Shown in pieces: positions 10,464-21,379 of a DNA stretch of 64,000 bases. Every line of letters starts with the position of its first letter. Positions within the stretch are counted from its first letter, which is position 1. This DNA comes from Lethocerus indicus. Taxonomy: Eukaryota; Arthropoda; Insecta; Hemiptera; Belostomatidae. Under the pieces are notes generated by a model. The model was given only the letters and a program-made list of their open reading frames with translations. It did not search any database and was not told the DNA's origin. The position numbers and the translations under genes are program-made. Location of the stretch: NCBI GenBank assembly GCA_019843655.1, contig JACDQD010000002.1:10614393-10678392 (forward strand), written 5' to 3'.

Positions 10464-12660
10464 ATGTGGTTGATAAGCCGAAGGTAATTACCATCAATAG
10501 GACGTATGACCTTAGATTAAGCAATTTAATTGATTGCGAGTGAACATGACAACGGAGTGAACGGAATGAAGAATTAAGATTGATTAGTTACTAAGGAACT
10601 GATCGCCGAGAAAGGGCTTATATGAGGACCACATATTGAAGGTATGTCCGGAATAGGGAGTAATTGATTGGGAAGTCGGACATCTCCACTTTTGTCGAAT
10701 CTAAGGGTTGATTAGGACCAGGTTATTCAGTTGTAAATTTCAATAAATGACCAGGGAGCCTATTCTATTACTCTTTGGAATAGTAATAATTATTAGGGCA
10801 TTCACGGAGAAATCAAATTAGTATGCAGTCCGGTTAATTTAAATGGGTCGACAAGAGCAGAATAGCGACCCCTAAAGAGTGGCAAGCTCTCGAACTGAAA
10901 TGCGTTGTTGCGACTATAATGGAATCGGCGGTGACCGCCGGTTGCCTACAAATTGTGGTTAACCGATACAGTAATGAGGTACTTGAGATTGCGGACGAGT
11001 GAATGCGGAGAGCGCGCATATCTTCCGCCGACCGGGTTCTCGAGTGGCCCCGGCCCGGGGCTCAGATTGACACGACAGATGACGGAATAGGGACGACCGG
11101 TCCGCCAAAGGGCCCCAGAAATGCGCTCATCAAGGCCCACACACAAACCTCTGTGTTCCACACTAACAATTCAATACGTGTAATACACCCTGAAAATGCA
11201 ATTATTATTTACATTCAGACTCGATGCTTTATCAATGTAAATAGGTTAAATTATCGGTTCTGCCGGATAAGCTAATTAATTTATTTCAATCGAAGTGGAG
11301 AGTCAGACAAATGGGCCATCGACCAATTTATTTTCACCGGCAACTCAACAACTCCACTTTCACTGTCACTTATTACTTGTCAATGGGGAAGGGGCGGACG
11401 TTTCGGACGAACATTCGGCAATCGAGTCTTTAAGTGTTGTGCCGATTAGGCGATGGAGTGCCAACTTCAGCCTCGTCCGAAGATTCAATAAAACTGTTAG
11501 TCACACATAACGTTGGTCGGTGTTGCTGGGAGCGACGACCGCTTAGGCGGAAAATCTTCCGGCTTTGGAGTTGAGGAGTGCCGAGAGGGGGCGGGGAGCG
11601 GGTGCCCCTCCTGGAACTGCCCCCGGGGGAACCTCCCGCCTCTCCAGCTGCAATCACCGCCTCTATCCCCCCCGCTGGACCTGTCAATAAAAACCCGCTC
11701 ACAACCAATCACCCCCGGTTGGGGGGCCCACTCTAGTCCACTAGTTTATGTTAATGCCCCAGTCATCCAGTTTCCCCGATTCCATCGAAATTCGACGACA
11801 GATGGGAGAAATTCGTATTTTTTATGGGCCGTGAAACATTATTGACTCCCGTTTTGCCGAAGGAGAATATTGGAGACAAGAATAGAACTGCTGATTCGTC
11901 AGCGGGTCTAAATAATTTATCTATTAACACAGTTGTCTTGGTAGTACATAACATCTCATTAAACTTATGTCCTTCTATTTCTGGATCCTCTTTGCACATA
12001 GAGTGACAAACGGGTCCTCGAGCAATGCAAAAATTAGTAACAAAGTGAATTACATCTACGAAGTAATGGATGAATTGACGTATGAAATGAAATTATCAAG
12101 TATCTTGCGGCTAGTTCAAACAATCTATTACGAACTACAATTGTTCTGCTTCTGCGATTATAATCATACGATTCCAGCCTAATTAGTCCTGTTTCTATTC
12201 AGATTGTCTATTTCGGTTAATTAGCATGCCATAATTTCATTTTCATTAAATGATTTCTTCTTTACAGTGTGTATTCAAATGTATTCTTTAACAGTAAAAA
12301 TAAAAAAATTGCCCCGGCACAATGAAAGGTGAAAAGTTGAGTTTTACAACAAATAACAGTGTAATAACTTAATTTTTATTTAGTACGCGAAATTGTTCGA
12401 TTTTCTGCACTAATCCAAGGAAATATACTAAATATATGCGTTAGATTGTTTAAATGATAGATAGAATATGACGAAACTTTTTTGTAGCCGCTGCTGTATA
12501 ATGTAGATCAATTAGTGTTGGTCAATCGAGAAGGGTTCAACTTCTGTGTTACGCAGATCGGGCGATAATGGTAGCGGAGACGCTTAATAATATTCTAAAG
12601 GGAGACAACATAATGCCGGCGCTGAATTATCGGATAGGAAACGGAGGTAAAAAAGATTGG
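10460..12660. other. Gene-free stretch with GC-rich patches
   Basis: GC-rich patches at about 10920-11110 and 11510-11730 sit in AT-rich DNA. The first contains CGGCGG/CCGCCG (10926-10940) and GCCCCGG/CCGGGGC (11047-11061), both short-loop stems. The overlapping open frames at 11295-11845 on both strands (70-110 codons) contradict each other and are rich in Pro, Gly, Arg and Ser, as expected of GC-rich non-coding DNA. Confidence 0.5.
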
Positions 12661-12682
12661 CCGGCAGTAAAACTGGGCGCGA

Positions 12683-12709
12683 GGTAGCTGAGATGTGCGG
12701 TAGCTGAGA
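12683..12709 (+). repeat. Direct repeat of an 11-mer, 16-bp period
   Basis: GGTAGCTGAGA occurs at 12683-12693 and again at 12699-12709. It is just upstream of an 8-bp hairpin (12744-12763). The repeat could be two copies of one binding site; no known factor is matched with confidence. Confidence 0.6.
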
Positions 12710-12743
12710 CGGGCCGGGGCCCTCTGAGGGGGCACCATGCTGG

Positions 12744-12763
12744 GAGCCCCCAGCGGGGGGCTC
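12744..12763. other. Perfect 8-bp GC-rich hairpin, 4-nt loop
   Basis: GAGCCCCC (12744-12751) pairs with GGGGGCTC (12756-12763) around AGCG. The small CCCTC/GAGGG palindrome just upstream (near 12720-12731) adds to the local structure. Confidence 0.6.
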
Positions 12764-12765
12764 AC

Positions 12766-13200
12766 ACTCAAGCCTACACCCTGCAACCAGCTAAACTCAT
12801 AACTTTCCTTAATTTCTCTCGTATGCACTATACTGTTCCTTATTGTACTCTGATTGTTAAAATGCTAATCGAGTCGGATTGGTCCCGTTATGTTTTTTTA
12901 CAGTAGTATATCACCTTTATTGGAGTATTACTCTAATATAAAGGAAAGTTTATCGACTACACTGCACTCTAGTCACGGATGTACGGTTTATGGACGAGTG
13001 AAAATCCTAATGTTACCTCTTTTCCTCGGACGTAGGGGCGTTTAGAATCCTTAAATAGACAGTTTAAATTAATCTGCTACGGTTTCGTTCCGAAGGGCAG
13101 ATAAATTGCGAACGGTCGGCTCGACATCGCTATCTAGGACCGTGAATTACTGTCGAATGGAATGTGTGTAGGCCGCCGATGCATATATATTAATTTGTGA
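12766..13200. other. Gene-free stretch
   Basis: Mixed composition. Nothing coding or repetitive is seen. Confidence 0.55.
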
Positions 13201-13219
13201 TAAGCGTTCGAGAGACGCA

Positions 13220-13260
13220 TGCGAGCCCGTCACGCGAGCGAGCACCCTCGCCCGCTCGCA
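13220..13260. other. GCGAG/CTCGC inverted-repeat patch
   Basis: TGCGAGC (13220-13226) pairs with GCTCGCA (13254-13260), with more GCGAG and CTCGC words between them that allow alternative folds. The patch is very CpG-rich against its surroundings. Confidence 0.45.
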
Positions 13261-13740
13261 CATACACACACCGGTCAGATCTGATTTAGAAAAACTTTAA
13301 AATACGACAGATCCCCCGCACGGAATACAACTCTCTTGTCCGTACTTAGATTGTATGCTAATTGGCTATTTTTAGAAGTGGTAGTGCCCCGGCGCTTCTC
13401 TTCACTTTTAAACCGTTCTACTTTTGTCCAACCCCGCCCGCAAGCAAGTTTCTATTTTGGGCCCTATCGGAAATATCATTTTTTCATAGTTTGAAATTTC
13501 GCTCACCCTTGTATACACTAAAATGCCTTTCCTTCAAAATCAGAACATGTTGGAGTTTGGGTAAGAAAGCACTGTTAGTATTTCAATAGTGTTTTAATGG
13601 TGGTAGGCGCGAGGCGATATCGATCGACAGTTGTCCAGTGCTTCGATTCAAGTAACGATTGTAATCGCGGGAAATTTCAAATCTGTAAACGTTTAAAACG
13701 CTAATAGTGTTGGGACGGATAGCGCGGTCGCCTGGGCGCC
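13261..13740. other. Gene-free stretch
   Basis: A 75-codon frame without ATG at 13362-13589 is Phe/Ser/Leu-rich with no motif. Nothing else is supported. Confidence 0.5.
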
Positions 13741-14190
13741 CATTTCTATAGCCGGCGTGGACAATGGTCCCGCGCTTAACAATGGCCCCACCGTTATCAT
13801 TATAGTCGGGTGTATCCTGCCCCAGTTAATTACACATATTAATAGGCGCTAAATTAGCATATTCGTCCGTAACAATAACACGGGTGAAATAAAAAAAGGA
13901 AGTTGCGCGGATCTCCCGGTAGCGTGAATTATGTCTCGGGTCCCGCCGTTCGAATAATCGGCCGATAACTGGATACAACAATTGTCGTATCGACTTCCCG
14001 GCCGTTGTCGGGGACGACTCATCCGTGTAACGCATGAATATTGTTATTACACCGGCGGCGGGGGCTCATTGTCCCGCCGTCCGCTTTATGTAACGCGCCC
14101 ACGGAATTCCGGCAATACAGCTTCCGCTTCCAGTCATATTCCAGCCGAGCCATCTGCGCATTGCTTTAACAGCCTTGGCCCTGTTACGTT
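13741..14190. promoter_or_regulatory. CpG-rich island with paired Sox-type cores and dyads
   Basis: ACAATGG cores lie at 13761-13767 and 13779-13785, 18 bp apart on the same strand. A 20-bp near-palindrome, GATACAACAATTGTCGTATC, with one mismatched pair, lies at 13972-13991; its centre ACAATTGT is two opposed Sox-type half sites. CGGCGGG (14056-14062) pairs with CCCGCCG (14073-14079) over a 10-nt loop, extendable by one wobble and one G-C pair. The core ACAAT is the known HMG/Sox recognition core. A Sox-bound enhancer is inference. Confidence 0.3.
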
Positions 14191-14890
14191 TTTCGCTTTG
14201 GTTGTCATGTAAATAAATCGGGATATTACTGAATGGGCCAGCGTTCAGAGGGGAACGATCTCCCGTGAATGATCGCGAGTGCTACGGTCATTCAAACGAC
14301 ATGGACTGACAAAATAATAACAGAAAAGAAATAATTGGTAAAATGTAAACACTTTTCTGTGGTGACCCGAGTCGTACGATGTTCGTTCTGTCGGTCGAGG
14401 CATCTTGCAGAAACACACAGACGGTAGACTGCAGTCAAATTACCGCCGGGCAGTATTACGAGCAAAACATTCCCCCCACACAGAAAAGAGAATGAACTGA
14501 AAAAAAGCTATATATCAAATTATAAATGCTAACATTACCATATAGCGGTAAAAAGATTTTAACGCTCACCTTCGTAAAAATTAAATTAATAAAAACTAAT
14601 CTAAAATGACGAAATAAACTAGGCGGTAATTATTAACTTGGATTGTATGAACGCGATGTATAACGGGTATTATTCTGTATGATAAGATTATTTAATTACA
14701 GTTTCTAAGTCCTTATATAGAATTATATTTACGAACAATTTTTTTCACTAATATTTCGATAAATGGCGTTTCTTTGTAAGTTGCGTTCCGACAGGTTGTA
14801 GTCGGTTTTGCGGGAGTATTCACATTTTACAAGAAAAATAATTTTCGGATAAGCACGTTCTGGGCGTCATTGTCCTTTCAAATGAGCCGG
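14191..14890. other. AT-rich gene-free stretch
   Basis: No gene or repeat is seen. Confidence 0.55.
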
Positions 14891-15450
14891 TCGATCCAGC
14901 GGGCCGGATTAGTGGGTGGGTGAGTGGGATAGTCACTATTGGTGGGGGGCGGGGGTAGACACACAGCAGATTTATTACCTTCAGTTCGAATTCATTAGCC
15001 GGGTCAGAAGCGGTCGTGGAGCTGGATTGGGGGGGTTAACCCCCCGAGTGAAATATTAATCACTATATTGGCAACAATGAAAGCCGTAGTACACATGAAT
15101 CATGTAGGCACCCGGCCGCCGGTAGAGGGCGAGCGAGCATTTGTGTAGATATGTGTGACACGAAAGCCTAATTTGAAGCTGTGTGGGGGCGGTTGCTGCG
15201 CTCAGATTGTAGGGATGTAATGGAGGCGGTACCGGTGGGCGGGTACATTGGGCCGCGGTAATCACCTGGATATTAGGGCTGGAACACAGTCAATACTAGC
15301 CGTGTACTCCGCGGGACTGCTCTATGTTCCGCCCTGTCCCCCTCCACCCCCCGCCACGTGGCCTAATTGATTGCAATGAATTTTCAATCCGCGGTGGGGG
15401 GGGCCCTGTCCGTGCGTCTCCAACTACCTGACATTATAGGATATTTGCAT
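14891..15450. other. G/C-tract-rich island
   Basis: Several G runs on the plus strand (14901-14903, 14914-14920, 14926-14928, 14944-14955) are close to, but do not meet, a strict four-run short-loop quadruplex. The 16-bp palindrome at 15030-15045 and C-rich runs near 15335-15355 follow. The 69-codon minus-strand frame at 15056-15265 has no recognisable domain. Confidence 0.45.
15030..15045. other. 16-bp perfect palindrome GGGGGGTTAACCCCCC
   Basis: Six G, TTAA, six C. One similar 14-bp palindrome (GGGGTTTAAACCCC, 55391-55404) and one near-palindrome (33074-33090) share the TTAA-centred, G/C-flanked design. Confidence 0.75.
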
Positions 15451-16560
15451 TAGTGGGTCGCCGCCCAGTCTCTGTCTCTGTCTCCGGCTCTTGTTACCCG
15501 TCCGCTAATTGCCCGTTATTAAGCCGTTTTCGGGCCAGTAATAATGCTCCACCGCAGATTATCCTATGGCACCGGTCCGAGGACACGGTAAAAACACCAC
15601 GGTGTCGTTTTCAACAAACCCGGGGCTCTGTATCGCGCGACTTTAATTTTCCCACCCTTCAACTATCTCATCTTTCTGTTACCCTTTCGAAACCTCCCCC
15701 CGTACGATACTTTTATCCTAAATAACGCGTAATAAAATGCATAAGTAAATCGTTCTGTTACGACCTGACTGAATCCTTCAAAAGAAGAGAAATGAGGTTG
15801 AAGAATGCGATTGCACTAAAGAATATCCACTTTTATTGGAATTATGTACAAAAATAGTTTTTTTTACACAGAATATTATCATACGAATAACGAATTGGTT
15901 ACACACAGTTTTCTTGGGACAACTATCGACCGGAGTGAACAAGTTTTGGTTCCTCCAATTTGAATTAAATTCTCTAACACCAGAATCAAGTATGTTAATC
16001 AAGTTTAGAAGCGAAACCCGAATGGATGACGTCCGCCCGGCGATTATTATCCATCGGAATGGTTTTAATTGGCGCAAATAGAATTGGTGGTCGACAGTAA
16101 CAAGTGCCCGGCTAAAATAGGAGCCCCCCTCACGAGAAAGCGTTTTAACAACGAAAAATAATACCCGACTGCGCATAAACTTAACTTAATGAGTGAGTTT
16201 ACGCTTACTCAAAAATAAATAAATGGGTTGTTTATTGAACCGAACGCCCCGTTGGGAGGGACCCCGGCTGAAGGAAGTGTGTTATGTAGGATGTTTGGGT
16301 AAAATAAACCAGAGGTGAGTTGGTGGGGCCTCAGCCACGAGCATTCCCAACGTTGAACGCCCGCCCATAATAATCGCCCTTCCAATTGGTCCACTCCAAT
16401 CTCTACCCTCTTGTATTTTTATACATGTTGTTTCGCGGGTGAGGACGGTTCTCGCCATTCCTGTATTAAAATTATGGTTTCCTGCTATTCAAATTTGGAA
16501 TCGAAGTCATCACTAATATTTGTATTGAAAGGGTAGGGGGGTGGCGTGGGAGTGAAGAGA
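15451..16560. other. Gene-free stretch
   Basis: The 132-codon minus-strand frame at 15778-16176 starts from a non-ATG codon, has no domain that I recognise and overlaps an 81-codon frame on the other strand. I regard it as chance. Confidence 0.5.
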
Positions 16561-16614
16561 CACCGGCTCACATAGCCCTGGAGCTTTCACATTGTTCCGA
16601 CCGTGAGATGAAGG

Positions 16615-16881
16615 GTGGTCATACTAATTAGGGCCCTGTCCGTGTCCCAGGCATTCCTGGACGCGGTAGCCCCTGTAACGCCCCTGTCCTCGCCCGGGAT
16701 ACCCTCCAGCTATCTACTAGCTGGGGATAGCCGTTCGCCATTTACAAGGGCGGCAGTGTCTCTTGTTAAAATGTTTCGAATTCCGCCTCCGCGACGAAAT
16801 ATAAAAGCGGTTCTGTTGGACGACGTTTTCTGTAATCGGTTTTTAGCCTTGTTCTCAGACGCTTGTACCGCACATGGTTAG
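16615..16881 (+). CDS. Candidate exon or small ORF, 88 codons, unknown
   Basis: Open from a GTG at 16615 to a TAG at 16879-16881; the first in-frame ATG is only at 16771-16773 (about codon 53), so a complete animal gene would be short or this would have to be an exon. The product has a hydrophobic N-terminal third (VVILIRALSVSQAFLDAVA) and an Arg/Pro patch (FRIPPPRRN). A perfect stem-loop begins exactly at the stop codon and AATAAA follows at 16942-16947, an arrangement that resembles a 3' end. No family is recognised, and a chance frame is the leading alternative. Confidence 0.15.
   Translation: MVILIRALSVSQAFLDAVAPVTPLSSPGIPSSYLLAGDSRSPFTRAAVSLVKMFRIPPPRRNIKAVLLDDVFCNRFLALFSDACTAHG
16704..16726. 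other. 7-9 bp stem-loop
   Basis: CCAGCTA pairs with TAGCTGG over a 5-nt loop, with one wobble and one extra pair outside. Confidence 0.5.
16800..16807 (+). promoter_or_regulatory. TATA-box-like TATAAAAG
   Basis: A full match to the animal TATA-box consensus, 79 bp upstream of the double hairpin at 16879-16912. It also lies inside the 88-codon frame, so it cannot serve both as promoter for the hairpin and as coding sequence without overlap. No clear initiator is seen about 30 bp downstream. Confidence 0.15.
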
Positions 16882-16912
16882 CTCGCTTGTGTCGAGCTAG
16901 ACCTGAAGGTCT
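16879..16912. other. Two abutting perfect stem-loops
   Basis: TAGCTCG (16879-16885) pairs with CGAGCTA (16893-16899) over a 7-nt loop CTTGTGT. AGACC (16899-16903) pairs with GGTCT (16908-16912) over TGAA. The stems overlap by one base, so they are nearly stacked. It is not the histone 3' stem-loop and not a tRNA. Confidence 0.5.
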
Positions 16913-16950
16913 GAAGCGGTCTTGTATTGCCCGCCGTCTGAAATAAAGGG

Positions 16951-17517
16951 AAACTCGATGAGCAGAATATATATAATAAATTCATAAGGATTTGATACTT
17001 TGTTATTACAATAGAAATCATTACAAAAATACATATAGCGAAGTAATTACAGTACTATTTATATTACACAGCAATCACTCTGTATAAATATGTTAGTAAC
17101 ACAATATTAGTGCCAATGACGGCGAACCGTAGTTGGTATGGCGTTGAACAAATGAAAAGTTATCTCGGAATGAAATCTTGAAATTAATACTATTAATATT
17201 AAGGGAGTATTTTCATCTTTACCACGAAAAGGATTTTTCATTTTTAGTAAAGGTGTAGTTCAACTGGCGAAGTATTAATATACCTAATATCGAATATGAA
17301 TTTTATCGACCTGTCTCTGCAAAGTATAAATTTCAGGAATTGTTAGTTACGTTAAAAATATCAGTGGGGAAATTTTAAAAATAAGTCCGGTAGAACAACG
17401 TTCATGGTGTGGCAGATGGGCATTGTTTGAGAGAGTGAGCAAGTGATATTCGTATCGGACTCGTCTCACCGCCGACGATTAATGTCGGTCGTTTCGTAAA
17501 TGTCCGGCGCGCGCATA

Positions 17518-17524
<7 letters not shown>
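16951..17524. other. AT-rich gene-free stretch
   Basis: Nothing is recognised before the CA array. Confidence 0.6.

Positions 17525-17558
<34 letters not shown>
17525..17558 (+). repeat. (AC)17 microsatellite
   Basis: A pure 34-bp AC array with degenerate CA-rich edges reaching about 17515-17572. Cys/Val-repeat frames on the minus strand across it are artefacts. Confidence 0.97.
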
Positions 17559-17561
<3 letters not shown>

Positions 17562-17572
17562 TGCACACACAA

Positions 17573-18160
17573 GGGCGTGAGGGCATAAAGAGGGGAACAA
17601 CACAAAAGCGGAAGTGCGGCAATCCCCTCGTTATCCGGTCGGCAGCGCAACGATTATTGCATCCTCTAATTTGCCTTTGAGCCAAATAAGCCGCAGGTTC
17701 GATTTCTAAATATTCCAGACTTCATTTAGATAGTGCGCATTAGTTTCACCTTCACGAGAGACTATATCGAAACAACGCATCGATATCTACACGGTCAACG
17801 ATAAGGGAGATTTTTTCTGGAAAGAGGAGTATCACTAATGAATATTCGCGATGAATACCCAGTGGCAAGGATCAACCCACAATGAATATGGAATAAATTA
17901 GATTATAAAAAACTAGTCGTCGGCCAGTACTGAAAGTAAAAGATTTGCGCGTGCCACCCAGAAAGATAGAATGGACTACAGAAAATAGCTGAAGACGATA
18001 TAAAAAATACAACTGCCGTTATCGCGTTTCGAAAATAAATATGCAATTACAACTACAGGACCACGGTACCTGGTGGTACACGGTTTTGTGAATTCGAAAA
18101 TTAAATATCTACAATATTATAATAAAAAAACCGGACAAGAACCGGAGAAGATTTATATCG
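17573..18160. other. Gene-free stretch
   Basis: AT-rich sequence with no supported element apart from a 5-bp GTACC/GGTAC hairpin near 18066-18080. Confidence 0.55.
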
Positions 18161-18600
18161 ATCGCTGGGACAGCGGACCTGTTAACATGTTATTTTAGTT
18201 TCAAACGGTAGTGGAACACTTTTAAACGGCGCTGTCCCGCGGGGTCGGCGTCCACAAACGGAGATTAACATATTATTTATAGGGCCAGTTTCTCGGTAGC
18301 GGTGGCGTTTAATTCCGGGACGGTGGCCGCCGGGTCCGGCCATGAATCATAAACGCGCGGGCCCCTTGTTTTTTTGTGGGCGACGACAGCCCACCCGACA
18401 GCCTGGAGGAGTACGACAGAGGGGAGGACTCCTCGGGCATTAATCTACGGGAACAGAGTCATAACGTTGTCGGGGGGTTCAGGCACCGGTTGGCCGGAGA
18501 ACAAAGCGGTGGACTGCTCTCTTACAGAATGCCATTGTGGCCCCCGTAATAAGTTCTGGGAGCGGAATTTTTACTACGGCTATGAAGAATGATCGCGACC
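18161..18600. other. GC-rich island with 9-bp inverted repeat
   Basis: GGGACAGCG (18167-18175) and CGCTGTCCC (18230-18238) form a perfect inverted repeat with a 54-nt spacer. The direct words CAAACGG and TAAACGG lie between them. Farther on is a CATGAATCATAAA word near 18341 and a Sox-type CCATTGT at 18532-18538. The 72-codon frame at 18374-18592 has no recognisable motif. Confidence 0.4.
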
Positions 18601-19890
18601 GCTTTAGAATCCTCAGAATGCATAACGCTACGATATATTTAGAGCTCTAACCGACCGCGTAATGACTTTCTTCCGAGCGGCCCGAATTCGATTCACCCTC
18701 GGGGTCGCCTTTTCACTAGGTCTAAATTAAACTGAAGATGACTTTAAAAGCAGCGCCATCGGTTTTATATTTCTGTTTGTTTTCTGGCCTCGACGATGAT
18801 ATTTTTCAATTCAAATTTGTTTTGATCACTCATTTGTATTAATGTGAATAATCACCATCACCGTATGTATAAATGTATGACATACCTGAAACTAATGAAT
18901 AATACTATAAGACTAACTATAGGACTTTCCTTTTATAATTTTTTAGTTCACTCTGTCGTCTGGTTGGCATCAATGAAAGCTTCGCTCTCAAACTCTCTGT
19001 CGCCACTACTATAGAACTCGGTGTGATAAATAAACCACTGTTCTATCCCTATTAAAAAGTAAATTTCAGAAACTTTTTTTGGAATAAACGGTGGATCAAT
19101 CCACACTATTACTTACCCACACTATTTTTGGGAGTTGTTGTAATGATGCGCTACAATGTTTTATGTGTTTTGTGTACAAACACAAGAAGAGCAACAGTAA
19201 TTGCACACATGACAGACACTCATAAAAATATTCCTTATTCAAATATAATGATATTTGTTATATATGAATGTACAATATTCAATAAAAATTTGTAACTGTT
19301 AAAAATAAACTTGTAGAAAAATATTTTATTAATAACATTTATAGTGTAAAATTTTGACGTAAACCTGATCTAAAGACCCGTAACTTGCATGTTCCCTTTT
19401 TAATTAATTCGTATCTTTGGGCATATTTTATCCGCTGTCGCAATACATTCAACTTGTTTAAACGTCTCTTTAAACATCTTTAAATAGAAAGCTCTTACAA
19501 TTGTAACTAAACCATGTGGCGAGCCACGTTAATCTAAGTTTGCATCGTAACACATGTTTACCAAGATTCGTTAAATAAATGTAAAACCAAAATCGTTTAC
19601 GTTAATTTCATTAATATGAACATGTTTGTTATTTCAACTTGTAAACCATTTTAATAATATAATGTTGCAATATACATATATAGGGTGATATCTTTAAATT
19701 AAAACGAAAATGTTCAATGTTCTAAATGTTGTTAAATGTTCTTAAAAGTATTATTGTTTCACTGGAACAAATAACTTACAGTATATTCTTAACAACACTT
19801 AATTACTAAGGAATAGGTCTACGGTGGCTATTACGTATGTACAAGGTGTAACAAAAGTTTGTTAGACGGTATTGGAAACTCATTTTGTTG
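18601..19890. other. AT-rich gene-free stretch
   Basis: No coding frame of 60 codons or more, and no simple repeat. A 6-bp GTGGAT/ATCCAC stem lies near 19092-19105, and GTGGC/GCCAC near 19515-19526. Several AATGTTC words occur near 19710-19745. Confidence 0.6.
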
Positions 19891-20680
19891 CCGTGGGGCG
19901 GTTCCACGGGGGCTTCTCCGATTTCCCGTCAAATTCCAGTCGCTCTCCACTGGGAGATCTTAATTAATTAATATGTGGCGCCTTGAACCGCCCTAATGGA
20001 GCATTCCTGGAGACACGTCGTTCCCATTAATTAAAAATCAGTATCACGAATATGAGATAAAATTGGCTGACGCCCATTGAATGCTGACGACGCCGGGCCC
20101 CGGTCACGCGGTGGGCACACAAAAACTTGAAGACCCCTTTTTCAGTAGGCCTCCGCCCCGCTTGAGAGAGACAGCGCTTTACTGATGTTAAACGACGGAC
20201 ATTCCAGTTCCCTTATCAATGCAAAATATACGGCTCGCTGCATTTACCTCCGTTTAAAGTATAGAGTAAGGTTATTCCCCATATTCCGTGCGGAGAAATA
20301 TATAGTTCTTTAATTCATTCGTGTTATTTGATATTATCAATCCAATCTCTTCAGTGTATCAGGATGACACGTTTAGACGGATAATACAGTCATAATGATG
20401 ACTGATCGGTCGTCAGTTACTCTCCAATTTGAAATCAGAATTTGGGCATACGAGACGAAAGTAGTGAGGAATCTGCGGGGAAAGCGCAAAAATCCCTGTT
20501 ATCCCGCGGGACTCAGATCGGGACGAGGATTTTCTAACCGGGAGTCAATATTTATTCGGCAAATCGGTGGTGGGCGTTGGACGGGGCCAGTGCAGGAGCG
20601 AGAGAGTGGGTGGGTGGGCGGGGGCCGAGGCCTTCCCGCACAATTAAACGTCCGATTTGACTAATAGGATTAAACAATTA
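19891..20680. other. Mixed stretch with GC-rich patches and TAATTA repeats
   Basis: TAATTAATTA lies near 19960-19970 and another TAATTA near 20028. GC-rich patches lie at 19880-19960, 20080-20180 and 20500-20640, the last containing a strong G-quadruplex motif. The 89-codon frame at 20395-20664 is Gly/Arg-rich across that G-rich patch and is not convincing. Confidence 0.45.
20608..20624 (+). other. G-quadruplex motif with single-base loops
   Basis: Four G runs (20608-20610, 20612-20614, 20616-20618, 20620-20624) separated by the single bases T, T and C. Single-nucleotide loops give the most stable parallel quadruplexes known, so folding is likely when single-stranded. Function is not shown. 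Confidence 0.75.
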
Positions 20681-21240
20681 AAGTAAATTCGACCTTCGGT
20701 AGGGCGATGCGAAAAAAAACAACAAAATATACCCAGTCTGAGTCCCAGACGGATAATTGGCGAGCAGTCAACCTGGGCTGGTGGCCCGCCCTTTTCGGCT
20801 TTCGTTCCAACAGTGGGGACTTACCGTTGTACGCCCAAACACTTGTTTGGACAATCTGTTTTCTATCGTCATTCCGAAAGCAGCTTATCAAACTCGCACC
20901 TCTTTATGTTTTCAAAGGTAATCGTGATATTTAAAATACGTATATGAACTATTGTAAGTTCGATTACGCCTTTTTTCAGGCGAATCACCCGGTGATCGGA
21001 TAAAGGAAGATATCGGACAGGATAATTATCGAATCCCGTGATATAAAAAATCGTATTGTAGAATAGTGAAGGAATGTTGTAAGTAAAGTTAATGGCTGGA
21101 TCCTAGGTGAATGTCGACAAATGAAGGGGGCAAGCCGGAGTTACTGAGGCGGCATCCGAGGGAAGTACAGTTCACGGCTGAAATTCACTGCGTCCGTTTC
21201 AAACAACTGGTTGTGAGAGTAATTTTCATATTTACGTTAA
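20681..21240. other. Gene-free stretch
   Basis: Overlapping frames on both strands (20670-20934, 73-75 codons) contradict each other. A CGCCT/AGGCG stem (20967-20982) is present but is not a histone stem-loop. Confidence 0.5.
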
Positions 21241-21307
21241 TACGGGGACAGTTTAATTGGGGTGGTCTGTAGGGGTTAAGAGGGGGTGAAGCTCGGGCGG
21301 CCGGCTT

Positions 21308-21340
21308 CGTGATCCTCCTCCACTGCGAGGAGTCGTCACG
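21308..21340. other. 11-bp hairpin with internal loop
   Basis: CGTGA (21308-21312) pairs with TCACG (21336-21340) and CTCCTC (21315-21320) with GAGGAG (21327-21332), with a 2x3 internal loop and a 6-nt end loop. It sits in a GC-rich patch of about 21240-21380. Confidence 0.5.
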
Positions 21341-21379
21341 TCACTCCTCTTGACATTCGGTTTCCTACGCCTAGGTTTC

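Noticed and set aside
15778..16176. 132-codon minus-strand frame
   Set aside because: Non-ATG start, no motif, and overlapped by an 81-codon frame on the other strand; length is near the chance range for 64 kb.
20967..20982. CGCCT-T-rich loop-AGGCG resembling the histone mRNA 3' stem-loop
   Set aside because: Stem length and loop sequence do not fit the histone consensus, and no histone coding sequence lies upstream.
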